From positions 310,001 to 374,000 of the forward strand of contig NZ_JAGGDJ010000001.1 in assembly GCF_017652985.1 (NCBI RefSeq): a DNA stretch of 64,000 bases. The letters run 5' to 3'. The DNA is from Paenibacillus artemisiicola. Lineage in GTDB: Bacteria; Bacillota; Bacilli; Paenibacillales; Paenibacillaceae. Position numbers and translations under genes: made by a program. The notes beneath the pieces were generated by a model that saw only the letters and a program-made list of their open reading frames with translations, searched no databases and was not told the DNA's origin. Positions 1 to 8,756 of the stretch are shown piece after piece (the first letter of the stretch is position 1; each line of letters opens with the position of its first letter).

Positions 1-2
1 CC

Positions 3-1352
3 CGAACCGCGCTCAAGAACGGCGCGTTCGATTACGTGCTGAAGCCGATTCACGAGCAAAACATGCTCGGCGTCGTGCGCCGCTGCGTGCAGGAGCTGGA
101 CCGCAAGCGCAAGGCAGAGACCGAGATTAACCGGCTCGCCCGTTCGGCCCGCGAGACGCTCTTTCTCGCCCGTCAGCGCCTGTTCGAAATGCTGCTCACG
201 GAAGCGCCTTATTCGCCGGGTTGGCTGCCGGAGCAGATGAAGGCGCTCCAGATCGAGCTCGATCCGTGCCGGATTCGCACGTTCGCCGTGAAGATCGTCG
301 ATTGGGGGGACAAGGCCAAGACGGACCGGGACCGCGCGCTCATCCTGTACGCCCTGTGCAACATGCTGGAGGAGACCGGCGCCCGGTTCGGCCCGGTCGT
401 CGCGTTCCCGATCCATAACCAGAAGACGGCAGGCGAAGCGGACGTCGCGATGCTGCATACCGAATGCTATCCCATCGGCAGGCAGGAGCCCGGCATCGCC
501 GCCGACCTGCCTCGCTTGATCGGTCAAGCGGAAGCGATGCTCGGCGTGCGCATCGGCATCGGCTATTCCGGCGAGGCGAGCTTCGGCCGGCTGGCGGGCA
601 TGTTCGAGGAGGCGCTCCACGCCGCCGCCTACTGGTTCTACGAGGGCGGCGGCAGCCTGCGCGGCGCAGAGCCGATCGCGGGCGCCATGCAGACGGACTT
701 GCCCTACTGCGGCCCCGCCGGCTGGGACTCGCGCTTTGCCTCGGCGCTGAAGATGGGCGACGCCCGGCTGCTCGAGCAGCTCGTCCGGGAGCTGGCCGAG
801 CATTTGCGCGAGCACCGCGCCAAGCATCTGCCGCTGACGATCCGCCGCGGGCTGAAGCTGCTGTTCCAGAACGTCAACCAGAAGAGCGACGCGCTGCACC
901 GCCGCTCGAACTGCGGCGACGGCGCCGCCCCCGTGCCGCTCGAGCTGCCGCCCTGCACGGCGGACGCGATCGAGGACGTCCTGCTCGAAAGCCTGTCCTG
1001 CGCGATGCCGAGCGAACGTCCCGTCCGCAGCCGCAAATGGATCGTCGAACGCGCGCTGCAATTCATCGAGGCCAACCGGAACCGGATGGTCACGATGAAC
1101 GACGTGGCCGCGCACTTATATTTGAACCATTCGTATTTCAGCAAAATCTTCCACGAGGAAATGGGCGAGACGTTCAGCCGGTACGTCCTGCGTTCGCGCA
1201 TCGCGGCGGCGAAGCGGCTGCTGAAGGAGACGCCTCTCAAAATCTATGAAATCGCCGGCCAGCTCGGGTACACCGATATCCGCCATTTCACCAAGATGTT
1301 CAAGGAATTCGAGGGCTTGACCCCGGCGCAGTACCGGGATCACGGCTTCTAA
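3..1352 (+). CDS. YesN-like response regulator, AraC-type output domain (5' end outside window)
   Basis: DNA-binding response regulator of a two-component system controlling sugar uptake. The frame is open to the window edge, and its first residues (NGAFDYVLKPI) are the end of a CheY-like receiver, with the conserved K-P; the phosphoacceptor Asp lies upstream of the window. A long variable middle region follows. The last ~100 residues (about 1050-1349) are a double helix-turn-helix AraC domain, with the typical second-helix pattern AGQLGYTDIRHFTKMFKEFEG. The stop at 1350-1352 is 15 bp before the kinase start, so the two are cotranscribed. It probably activates the binding-protein gene at 3254. 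Confidence 0.93.
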   Translation, partial: RTALKNGAFDYVLKPIHEQNMLGVVRRCVQELDRKRKAETEINRLARSARETLFLARQRLFEMLLTEAPYSPGWLPEQMKALQIELDPCRIRTFAVKIVDWGDKAKTDRDRALILYALCNMLEETGARFGPVVAFPIHNQKTAGEADVAMLHTECYPIGRQEPGIAADLPRLIGQAEAMLGVRIGIGYSGEASFGRLAGMFEEALHAAAYWFYEGGGSLRGAEPIAGAMQTDLPYCGPAGWDSRFASALKMGDARLLEQLVRELAEHLREHRAKHLPLTIRRGLKLLFQNVNQKSDALHRRSNCGDGAAPVPLELPPCTADAIEDVLLESLSCAMPSERPVRSRKWIVERALQFIEANRNRMVTMNDVAAHLYLNHSYFSKIFHEEMGETFSRYVLRSRIAAAKRLLKETPLKIYEIAGQLGYTDIRHFTKMFKEFEGLTPAQYRDHGF

Positions 1353-1367
1353 GAAGGGGACGCGCAT

Positions 1368-3257
1368 ATGAAATGGCTGCCGAAGTTCAAATGGACTTCC
1401 GTCGGACACCGCTTGTTTCTGCTCTGCTTCGTCGGCATTTCCGTCAGCATCGCGATCATGGGTTATTATTTCTACGACAAATCGACGCGCATCATCCAGG
1501 ACAAGGTCGGCTACATCACGCAGCAGACCATCCAGCAGTCGGGCGAGCGGCTCGACCTCATCATGGAGGAGTACAGCACGCGGTCCTTCTACCTGCTCGG
1601 AAGCAAGAAGCTCCAGCAGGGCATCAAGGACGACTTCACGGACAATTACGACCGCGAGGAGACGAACAAGGAAATCGGCGAATTCATCGCCAACCTGCTC
1701 AATTCCAAGAACGATCTGGTCAACCTGTACATCTTCGGCGAATACGCCAATTCGTACAAGTATTCCACGGGCTACCTCTCGATGCCGGGCACGACGCAGG
1801 CGGTTCGCAGCGCGCAATGGTACAAGGAGGTCGTCGCCGGCGAAGGCAAGGTCGTCTGGTTCGGCATGCGGCCGTCGCTCGTCCCGAAGCCGTGGGCCGA
1901 CGAACGGTGGCAGGGACCGGTATTCTGCTTCGGCCGGGCGATCAAGGACTTGAACAACCTGAACCGGATCATCGGCGTCATGCTGATCGAGATCGATCCG
2001 GCGACGATCCTGTCGCAGATCAACCTGGGCGAAGTGGGCAGCTCGATGATCGTGGACGGACGGGGGCGCATCGTCGGCGGCCAACAACCGGACCAACTTC
2101 TGGAAACGATACCATTCCAACTGCCGACGCAAACGTCGTCCATCGGCTCGCGCACGATCGACAACGAGCGGATGATGGTCACGCACACGCAGCTGATGAA
2201 CGGCTGGAACCTGGTCGGGCTCGTGCCGGCGCGGAAGCTCGTGCAGGAGTCGCGGGTGCTCGGCTGGTTCACGCTCTACTTGGCCGCCGGCTTCATGGCG
2301 GTCGCGCTCGGGTACGCGCTGTTCGCGGCTTGGCAGATGAACAAGCCCGTCCAGCGGCTGCTGAAGGGGATGCAGGAGGCGCGGAGCGGCAATTTCGAGA
2401 TCCAGATCCATGCGGACCGCAAGGACGAATTCGGGCTGCTGTCGCGCGGCTTCAACACGATGATCGCCAGGATCAAGGAATTGATCGACGAGCTGTACGT
2501 GCAGCGGCTGCTGCAGCAGGAGCTGCAGCTGAAGATGTTCGCCTCGCAGATCAACGCGCACTTCCTGTACAACACCTTGGACTCCATTCACTGGATTTCG
2601 AAGCTCTATAAAGTGAAGGAAATCGACACGATGATCTATTCGCTTTCGAGTTATTTCCGCATCAGCTTGAGCGAGGGCCGGGAATTCGTCAAAGTCGGCG
2701 AAGTTATGGCACTGATCGAGCATTATTTCGAAATTCAGCAAATCCGCTTCGGCGACCGGATCTCCCTGGCCATGTCCGCGGATCCCGAGCTGCTCGATTG
2801 CGTGGTGCTGAAATTCGCCTTTCAGCCGATCGTGGAGAACGCCATCTTCCACGGCATCGAGAAGAAGAAGGGGAACGGGAAGCTGACGGTCGAGTGGAAG
2901 CGCGGGGAGGACGGCTTGTTGTTCCGCGTGACCGACGACGGCGTCGGCATGCGCTCGGACAAGCTCTTCGAGATCCGGCAGGTCCTACAGGACAGCGAAG
3001 CGATTCGGGCGGGGAGCAATTTCGCGATGAAAAACATCCATTCGCTGCTGAAGCTGACGTACGGTCCGTCTTACGGACTCGAGATCGACAGCGCTTGGGG
3101 AACAGGCACGCGCGTGACGATGCGGCTGCCGATCGTGGAATCGGAACAAAGTGACAAAATCGCACACGGTAAAAACAAAAACGACCACCCTTACTTCTCC
3201 CCTGAACGCGCTTACAATGAAGGAGTATCGAACAATCAAAAGGGAGGATTCATATGA
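1368..3257 (+). CDS. YesM-like sensor histidine kinase
   Basis: Membrane sensor kinase partnered with the upstream regulator. It has an N-terminal transmembrane helix (residues ~15-35), an extracytoplasmic sensor domain, a second helix (~300-322) and a HAMP linker. The His_kinase box NAHFLYNTLD follows, with phosphoacceptor His398, and then an ATPase domain with VENAIFHG and DDGVGM. The AAGAAGGGG ribosome site at 1351-1360 supports the ATG at 1368. The C-terminal ~35 residues look unlike kinase sequence and overlap the promoter, ribosome site and ATG (3254) of the next gene by an ATGA junction. The likely signal is an extracellular sugar, possibly sensed with the binding protein. Confidence 0.94.
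   Translation: MKWLPKFKWTSVGHRLFLLCFVGISVSIAIMGYYFYDKSTRIIQDKVGYITQQTIQQSGERLDLIMEEYSTRSFYLLGSKKLQQGIKDDFTDNYDREETNKEIGEFIANLLNSKNDLVNLYIFGEYANSYKYSTGYLSMPGTTQAVRSAQWYKEVVAGEGKVVWFGMRPSLVPKPWADERWQGPVFCFGRAIKDLNNLNRIIGVMLIEIDPATILSQINLGEVGSSMIVDGRGRIVGGQQPDQLLETIPFQLPTQTSSIGSRTIDNERMMVTHTQLMNGWNLVGLVPARKLVQESRVLGWFTLYLAAGFMAVALGYALFAAWQMNKPVQRLLKGMQEARSGNFEIQIHADRKDEFGLLSRGFNTMIARIKELIDELYVQRLLQQELQLKMFASQINAHFLYNTLDSIHWISKLYKVKEIDTMIYSLSSYFRISLSEGREFVKVGEVMALIEHYFEIQQIRFGDRISLAMSADPELLDCVVLKFAFQPIVENAIFHGIEKKKGNGKLTVEWKRGEDGLLFRVTDDGVGMRSDKLFEIRQVLQDSEAIRAGSNFAMKNIHSLLKLTYGPSYGLEIDSAWGTGTRVTMRLPIVESEQSDKIAHGKNKNDHPYFSPERAYNEGVSNNQKGGFI
3190..3218 (+). promoter_or_regulatory. Candidate promoter of the binding-protein gene
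   Basis: A good -10 hexamer, TACAAT (3213-3218), lies 35 bp before the ATG at 3254, inside the 3' end of the kinase frame. The -35 (CTTACT, 3190-3195, 17 bp spacing) is poor, as expected for a promoter needing an AraC-type activator. It would let the binding protein be induced above the regulator genes. Confidence 0.4.
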
Positions 3258-4654
3258 AGAAATGGAAACTCACTAGCATTTCGATCGCCGCGCTGGCGAC
3301 GGTCGTCGCGCTCTCGGGCTGCGGCAGCAGCGGCAATGGCGGGAACGGCGAGAACGGCGGCAATACCGCCAATACAGACGGCGGCAACAAGGCTGCGAAC
3401 GGCAACGCGGCAGGCGGCAACGCGGCCGGAGACAACGCGCCGGCCGACGCGGGCAGCAGCGACAAAGAAGTTACCGTCAATTTCTGGGTCAACTGGGGCG
3501 GCGATTTCAAGAAGGATTACCAGAAATACGTGATTGACGAATTCGAGAAGAAATACCCGAACATCAAGGTCAAAATGACCTACGTCGAAGGTACCGACAA
3601 ACTCCTGACCTCGATCGCGGGGGGCAATCCTCCGGACGTGGCGCAGCTGGACCGCTTCATCGTGGGTTCCTGGGCCGCGAAAGGGTCGCTTGAAGATTTG
3701 ACGCCGCTGGCCGAACGGGACAATATCAGCAAGGACGATTATTACCCGGCGGTTTGGGCGGAAGCCAACTACGACAATAAGACGTATGCCCTGCCGTGGG
3801 GTACGGACGACCGGGCACTGTATTACAATAAAACGCTGCTGAAGGAAGCGGGACTCGATCCGGAGAAGCCGCCGACCACGATGGAAGAGCTCGACATGAT
3901 GTCGGACAAGATCTTCAAGAAGGGCGGCAACGGCAAGTACGATACCGTCGGCTTCATTCCATGGATGAACCAAGGCTCGATCTACGCGTACTCCTGGGCG
4001 ATGGACGGCAAGTTCGAGGACGGCGGCCAGCTGACGCCTAACGACCCGCAAAACGTCAAGGCGCTGCAATGGATGGCCGATTACGCGAAGAAATACAACA
4101 TCGCCACGCTGTCGAGCTTCTCGAACGCGATGGGGCAAACGGGCCTGAATCCGTTCTGGACGGGCAAAGTCGGCTTCGTCGTCGACGGCAACTGGATCCT
4201 GAACGACCTGGCGAAAACGAAACCGACGTTCGAATGGGGCGTCACGCCGATCCCGGGTCCGGAAGGCACGCAGCCGACGACGTGGTCCGGCGGCTTCTCG
4301 TACATCATGCCGAAGGGCGCGAAGCAGAAGGAAGCGGCGTGGACGCTGCTGAAATTCATCGCCGGCTACGACGGCACGCTGCTCTGGGCGAAACGTCCGG
4401 ACGCGGGCAACGACATCACGGCGATGCCGAAGGTCAACACCGAACTGAAAATGGAAGAGAACCCGAACCTGAAAGTATTCCTCGATCTGATGCCGAACGC
4501 GCATTTCCGCCCGGTATCGCCGGTCGGCCAGAAGCTGTGGGACGAAATGTTCCGCGTGCAGGATTTGGCGATCAACGGCAAAGGCGAGCCGCAAGCGCTG
4601 CTTGACGAAGTCAAGAAGAACGTCGACAGCGAGCTGGCGAAAATCTCGAAATAA
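3254..4654 (+). CDS. Sugar ABC transporter substrate-binding lipoprotein (family 1)
   Basis: Captures a sugar or oligosaccharide outside the membrane and delivers it to the two permeases downstream. It starts with a lipoprotein signal peptide whose lipobox LSGC places the acylated cysteine at residue 23. A flexible Gly/Asn/Ala-rich linker (~24-68) leads into a periplasmic-binding fold typical of family 1 sugar-binding proteins (466 aa in total). Sequence near residue 310-360 (PGPEGTQPTTWSGGFSYIMP) is characteristic of the family. The start is fixed by AAAGGGAGG at 3239-3247. The substrate cannot be deduced. Regulation by the upstream two-component pair is inferred from order. Confidence 0.95.
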   Translation: MKKWKLTSISIAALATVVALSGCGSSGNGGNGENGGNTANTDGGNKAANGNAAGGNAAGDNAPADAGSSDKEVTVNFWVNWGGDFKKDYQKYVIDEFEKKYPNIKVKMTYVEGTDKLLTSIAGGNPPDVAQLDRFIVGSWAAKGSLEDLTPLAERDNISKDDYYPAVWAEANYDNKTYALPWGTDDRALYYNKTLLKEAGLDPEKPPTTMEELDMMSDKIFKKGGNGKYDTVGFIPWMNQGSIYAYSWAMDGKFEDGGQLTPNDPQNVKALQWMADYAKKYNIATLSSFSNAMGQTGLNPFWTGKVGFVVDGNWILNDLAKTKPTFEWGVTPIPGPEGTQPTTWSGGFSYIMPKGAKQKEAAWTLLKFIAGYDGTLLWAKRPDAGNDITAMPKVNTELKMEENPNLKVFLDLMPNAHFRPVSPVGQKLWDEMFRVQDLAINGKGEPQALLDEVKKNVDSELAKISK

Positions 4655-4700
4655 ATCGGTAAAGGCGCCTCCGGCTTAAACGGAGCTCTCAAGCCCGTTA

Positions 4701-4722
4701 GCCCCCGGATCATGCCGGGGGC
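4701..4722 (+). promoter_or_regulatory. Intercistronic hairpin between binding protein and permeases
   Basis: GCCCCCGG (4701-4708) pairs with CCGGGGGC (4715-4722) around a 6-nt loop, followed by only a short T-poor tail. The position, 46 bp after the binding-protein stop and before the permease ribosome site, suggests an mRNA-stabilising or partial-termination element that keeps binding protein in excess. Confidence 0.65.
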
Positions 4723-4749
4723 GCCTTTCGATCGGGGAGGAAAATACTT

Positions 4750-5700
4750 ATGGCCGCTAACGAGAATGTGGCGACGACGCTGAAGGCCTATCCGCAGACC
4801 AAGCTGAAATCCTCGAATTACAAACGAAAAATGGCGCTGTACGGACTGTTGTTCGCGTCGCCTTGGATCATCGGCATTCTGGTATTCAGCGCATATCCGC
4901 TGATCATGTCCATCTATTACAGCTTCACCACCTACAGCATCCTGGACCATGGCAAATGGGTCGGCTTCGGCAACTACAAGGAATTGATGAGCGACAGTAC
5001 GTTCAAAATCAGTATTTACAACACGCTGTACTACACCTTCATCTCCGTGCCGCTGAACATCGCCGTCGGCGTCGGACTCGCGCTGCTCCTGAACACGAAA
5101 ATCAAAGGCCAGGGCATCTACCGGACGCTGTTCTTCATTCCGAGTCTCGTGCCCGCCGTTGCGACGACGATCATTTGGCTGTGGCTGCTTAATCCGCAGT
5201 TCGGCCTTGTCAACTACTGGCTGGAGCAGATCGGCATTCCCGGCCCGCCGTGGCTGGGCGACGAGAGCTGGTCCAAGCCGTCGCTGATCCTGATGAGCCT
5301 GTGGGGCGTCGGCCAAGCGATCGTCATTTATTTGGCGGGGCTGCAGGATATCCCGCAGGATTACTACGAAGCCGCGGACATCGACGGGGCGAACACGGTG
5401 CGCAAGCTGCGGCATATTACGCTGCCGCTCATGACGCCGGTCATTTTCTTCAACCTCATCATGGGCGTCATCGGCACGATGCAGAACTTCGTCCTGCCGT
5501 ATACGCTGACGAACGGCACGGGCTCCCCGGCCGACTCGCTCATGTTCTACGTCATGTACCTGTACCAGAACGCGTTCTTGTATCTGAAAATGGGCTATGC
5601 TTCCGCGATGGCGTGGATTCTGTTCCTGATCGTGGTCGTGCTGACGGCATTGATCTTCATCTCGCAAAAACGCTGGGTCCATTACCAAGGAAAGGAATGA
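4750..5700 (+). CDS. Sugar ABC transporter permease, MalF/UgpA type
   Basis: First membrane subunit of the cluster A importer. It has a hydrophilic N-terminus (~1-30) and about six transmembrane segments. The EAA cytoplasmic loop that docks on the ATPase is EAADIDGANTVRKLRHITLP. GGGGAGG at 4734-4740 supports the ATG. At 316 aa it has the usual length for the family. No ATPase gene is present in the cluster, so it probably works with a shared ATPase of the MsmX type, which is known to serve several sugar importers in Firmicutes. Confidence 0.95.
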   Translation: MAANENVATTLKAYPQTKLKSSNYKRKMALYGLLFASPWIIGILVFSAYPLIMSIYYSFTTYSILDHGKWVGFGNYKELMSDSTFKISIYNTLYYTFISVPLNIAVGVGLALLLNTKIKGQGIYRTLFFIPSLVPAVATTIIWLWLLNPQFGLVNYWLEQIGIPGPPWLGDESWSKPSLILMSLWGVGQAIVIYLAGLQDIPQDYYEAADIDGANTVRKLRHITLPLMTPVIFFNLIMGVIGTMQNFVLPYTLTNGTGSPADSLMFYVMYLYQNAFLYLKMGYASAMAWILFLIVVVLTALIFISQKRWVHYQGKE

Positions 5701-5706
5701 CGCACG

Positions 5707-6540
5707 ATGACCCCACGCTCGATCCGCATCATCAAGAACGCCGCGACGCATGTTTTCCTGGTGGTGTTCGGCCTGTTCTTCCTGTCGCCGTTCCTTTGGA
5801 TCATCTCGACCTCGCTGAAGCCGGATGAGGAGCTCTTCCTGTGGCCGCCGAAATGGATTCCGTCCACGCTCATGTGGAGCAATTTCCCGGACGCGATCAG
5901 CTACTTCCCGTTCTGGCACTACCTGGGCAACACCATGACGATCACGGCGCTCGCGACGCTCGGCGTCCTGTTCTCGTGCCCGATCGTGGCGTACAGCCTC
6001 GCCCGCATTCCGTGGAAGGGCTCGAAGCCGCTGTTCGGCCTGACGCTGATCGTCATGATGCTTCCGTACCAGGTCACGATGATTCCGATCTTCATCGTGT
6101 TCAAGAATCTCGGCTGGGTCGGCACGAACGTGCCGCTGTGGCTGCCGGCCTTCTTCGGGGCGCCGTTCTACATCTTCCTGCTCCGGCAGTTCTTCATGGG
6201 CTTGCCCAAGGAGCTCGAGGACGCGGGACGCATCGACGGCGCGTCGGAGATGCGCATCTACGCCCAGGTCATGCTGCCGCTGTGCAAGCCGGCCCTGCTG
6301 ACGGTGGCGCTGTTCCAAGTCATCGGCAGCTGGACGGATTACCAAGGCCCGCTCATCTACCTGTCGGACGAGGCGCAATATACGCTGATGCTCGGGTTGT
6401 CCTCGTTCAAGACCCAGCACGGCGCGGAATGGCAGATGATGATGGCCACGAGCGCCATGATCACGCTGCCGGTCATCATCCTGTATTTCGTCGTTCAGAA
6501 GGCGTTTATCCGGGGGATTACGTTCTCCGGCATTAAATAA
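5707..6540 (+). CDS. Sugar ABC transporter permease, MalG/UgpE type
   Basis: Second membrane subunit of the cluster A importer, 277 aa with about six transmembrane segments. The EAA loop is EDAGRIDGASEMRIYAQVMLP. The C-terminus (VQKAFIRGITFSGIK) is typical for MalG-like proteins. It starts 6 bp after the preceding permease, with AAAGGAATGA overlapping the upstream stop as ribosome site, so the two are translationally linked. Confidence 0.95.
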   Translation: MTPRSIRIIKNAATHVFLVVFGLFFLSPFLWIISTSLKPDEELFLWPPKWIPSTLMWSNFPDAISYFPFWHYLGNTMTITALATLGVLFSCPIVAYSLARIPWKGSKPLFGLTLIVMMLPYQVTMIPIFIVFKNLGWVGTNVPLWLPAFFGAPFYIFLLRQFFMGLPKELEDAGRIDGASEMRIYAQVMLPLCKPALLTVALFQVIGSWTDYQGPLIYLSDEAQYTLMLGLSSFKTQHGAEWQMMMATSAMITLPVIILYFVVQKAFIRGITFSGIK

Positions 6541-6563
6541 CAAGCTGAAGGAGTGTACATGGC

Positions 6564-7544
6564 ATGAGCAAAGTACGCATCGGATTCATCGGAACCGGAG
6601 GCATCGCGGGATTGCACGCCAAGCAGCTGCAGGAGCTGACCGAGGACGCGGCCATCGTCGCCATCGCCGATCCGAACGAAGAGAGCCGCCAGCGGTTCCT
6701 CGCGAACAACCCGGCGCTCGCGCAAGTCGCGCAGTTCGCGGACCATATCGAGATGCTGGACGGAGCCGAACTTGACGCCGTCGTCATTTGTTCGCCGCAT
6801 ACGCTGCACTTCGCCCAGGCCGCGGACGTGCTGCGCGCCGGGCTGCACGTGCTGATCGAGAAGCCGATGACGTGTTCGTCCGCCGAAGCCGAGGAACTGC
6901 TGCGCATCGCGGAGCTGTCCGGCAAAATCATGCAGGTGTCCTACCAGCGCCACTTCCAGCCGGAATTCCTGTTCATCAAGGAAGCGATCGACGGGGGCCT
7001 GATCGGCAAGCTGACGTCCGTGACGGCATCGCTCTATCAAGGCTGGGCGCAAGGCGGCAAGAACTCCTGGCGGAAAAATCCCGCGCTGTCCGGCGGCGGC
7101 ATGCTCATGGACTCCGGAAGCCACATCGTGGACGTCCTGCTCTGGACGACGGGCCTGACGCCGAGCGAGGTGTTCACCGTCATCCATCAGCAGCAGACGC
7201 CGGTCGAGATCGATTCCTTCACGTCGATCCGCTTCGCCGAAGGCGCCGTCGCCGGCCTGAACATCATCGGCCACGCGCCGTGCTGGCACGAGACGTACGC
7301 GTTCTGCGGCGAGACGGGCGGCATCTTCTACGACAACGGCCAGATCACGATCCGCCGGCTCCGCGAGGAGCATGTCGTGCCGGAGCTGCCGCAGCAGACG
7401 ACGAACCAGGACAAGAGCTTCATCGACGCCGTCCTCGGACGCCGCGAGGTTGCCGTATCCGGCGAGTTCGCGCTGAAGGTCGTCAAGCTGACGGAGACGA
7501 TCTATCAAGCGGGCCAATACAGCCCGATTCCGGTCACGAACTAA
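6564..7544 (+). CDS. Gfo/Idh/MocA family NAD(P)-dependent oxidoreductase
   Basis: Cytoplasmic dehydrogenase likely to oxidise a sugar, inositol or sugar derivative imported by the upstream transporter. The N-terminal Rossmann fold carries GTGGIAG (residues ~8-14). The family's E-K-P motif follows, with Lys100 as the probable catalytic lysine. The C-terminal substrate domain has the DSGSHIVD motif with His187. Its 326 aa is a normal length. GAAGGAGTG at 6547-6555 fixes the start. The gap to the permease is only 23 bp, so it is part of the operon. Substrate unknown. Confidence 0.92.
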   Translation: MSKVRIGFIGTGGIAGLHAKQLQELTEDAAIVAIADPNEESRQRFLANNPALAQVAQFADHIEMLDGAELDAVVICSPHTLHFAQAADVLRAGLHVLIEKPMTCSSAEAEELLRIAELSGKIMQVSYQRHFQPEFLFIKEAIDGGLIGKLTSVTASLYQGWAQGGKNSWRKNPALSGGGMLMDSGSHIVDVLLWTTGLTPSEVFTVIHQQQTPVEIDSFTSIRFAEGAVAGLNIIGHAPCWHETYAFCGETGGIFYDNGQITIRRLREEHVVPELPQQTTNQDKSFIDAVLGRREVAVSGEFALKVVKLTETIYQAGQYSPIPVTN

Positions 7545-7627
7545 AGCCCGGCCCGCCGGCCGGAAGCGTCCGGGCTGCGCTTCGGCGCGCCGGCGGCGCA
7601 TAATCGGGACGGAGAGGTCGCCAGCAG

Positions 7628-7663
7628 GAAAGCCCGCGGGATGGTCCCGGCGGGCTTTCTTTA
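7628..7663 (+). terminator. Rho-independent-like terminator after the oxidoreductase gene
   Basis: GAAAGCCCGCGGG (7628-7640) pairs with CCCGGCGGGCTTTC (7646-7659), with one bulged G and a 5-nt loop, followed by TTTA. The short T run means part of the transcription may continue into the APH-fold gene. Confidence 0.6.
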
Positions 7664-7698
7664 CGCCTTCCGGGCGATACAGAGAGGAGAGACGCGGC

Positions 7699-8568
7699 AT
7701 GCATCGGCATCAGCATTTCGATCTTATGCTTCACGACGACGGCGAGTTGGCGGAGGTGCTCGGCAGTCCGGTGACGGAGCGGACCGTCATCCACGAATGG
7801 CCGCTGTCGTGCGTCCAGCGCGTTCGCACCGCGGACGGCACGAGCCATATCTACAAGGTGCAGGCGCCGCCGACGCTGGAAGCGGAATTTTACGCCAAGG
7901 CCCGGTCGCCGCTGCTCGCGGCCGCGCGCGTGCTGGAGACGGCGGGCCGCCCGGCCGCCCTGGTCATGGCGGACATCGGCGCGCCGCGGCTCGGCGACCT
8001 CGGCCTGTCGGAGCCGGAGGCCGTCGCGGCCGCCGACGAGCTGCTCGCGGGCATCGCGGCCATCGAAGCCATCGAGGGCGACCTGCCCGCGATGGCGGAC
8101 CTGCGTACGGAGGAGCGGTTCGCCGCGTACATCGGCGCCGCGCTGGACGACGTGCAGGCGTCGGTCGACGACGGCAGTTTCGTCCAAGTCGACGATGCCA
8201 CGGTCGGCCGCCTCCGCCGCTGGAGCGGCGCGGCCGCGCTGCGCGCGGCGTTCCGCGCGCCGTCCGGCTACGTCCACTCCGACTTCAAGGCCGACAACGT
8301 GCTGGCGGCGCCGGACGGGTACCGCATCCTCGACTGGCAGCGGCCGATTCTCGCCCCGGTCGCGCTCGACCGCGCGACGCTGCTTCTCTCGCTCGGCCTC
8401 GATCCGGCGCGCTACGTCGAGCCCGGCATCGTGCAGCTGTACCGGTATTTGCATATCGCTTGGTACGCGCAGGCGGGACGGCGCTGGTTCCCGCAGGGCA
8501 AGCCGTGGTTCGACGGCATCATCGCGAAGCTTGCCGGCGAGCTGGAACGGCTGCAGCCGGAAGGGTGA
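7699..8568 (+). CDS. APH-fold phosphotransferase, possible sugar or small-molecule kinase
   Basis: Cytoplasmic kinase of the aminoglycoside-phosphotransferase/choline-kinase fold. The catalytic loop VHSDFKADN (His193, Asp195, Asn200) has Ser where the canonical motif has Gly. The metal-binding ILDWQ follows. Its 289 aa matches the fold. AGAGAGGAGAG at 7680-7690 supports the start. Antibiotic resistance is possible but unsupported. Its place at the end of a sugar-import cluster, repeated by another APH-fold gene at 52782, points to a metabolite kinase. Confidence 0.85.
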   Translation: MHRHQHFDLMLHDDGELAEVLGSPVTERTVIHEWPLSCVQRVRTADGTSHIYKVQAPPTLEAEFYAKARSPLLAAARVLETAGRPAALVMADIGAPRLGDLGLSEPEAVAAADELLAGIAAIEAIEGDLPAMADLRTEERFAAYIGAALDDVQASVDDGSFVQVDDATVGRLRRWSGAAALRAAFRAPSGYVHSDFKADNVLAAPDGYRILDWQRPILAPVALDRATLLLSLGLDPARYVEPGIVQLYRYLHIAWYAQAGRRWFPQGKPWFDGIIAKLAGELERLQPEG

Positions 8569-8592
8569 GCGGGCGTTCGAGCAGAGAAGGAT

Positions 8593-8637
8593 AAGGCAAG
8601 GCAATACAAGGCAAGGCATTACAAGGCAAGGCAAGGC
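8593..8637. repeat. 15-bp tandem repeat, three copies
   Basis: The unit AAGGCAAGGCAATAC occurs at 8593-8607, as AAGGCAAGGCATTAC at 8608-8622, and degenerate at 8623-8637. It lies between the stop of the APH-fold gene and its terminator. Confidence 0.85.
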
Positions 8638-8655
8638 TGCAAGCCCGCCTAGCAT

Positions 8656-8693
8656 AAAAAAACCGTCGAAGGCGTTCCTTCGACGGTTTTTTT
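8656..8693. terminator. Strong bidirectional terminator
   Basis: A7-CCGTCGAAGG (8656-8672), loop CGTT, CCTTCGACGG-T7 (8677-8693). This perfect 17-bp inverted repeat with T tracts in both directions serves the APH-fold gene (+) and the regulator gene at 8757 (-). Confidence 0.93.
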
Positions 8694-8756
8694 ATGCCGG
8701 GCGAGCGCTTTGCCGGCGCCGACGGCGCTTCTGGCCCGCCCCGGCGGCGAGCCGGT

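Noticed and set aside
7699..8568. Aminoglycoside resistance gene
   Set aside because: Only the general APH fold is visible; the motif is HSD rather than HGD and the context is sugar metabolism.
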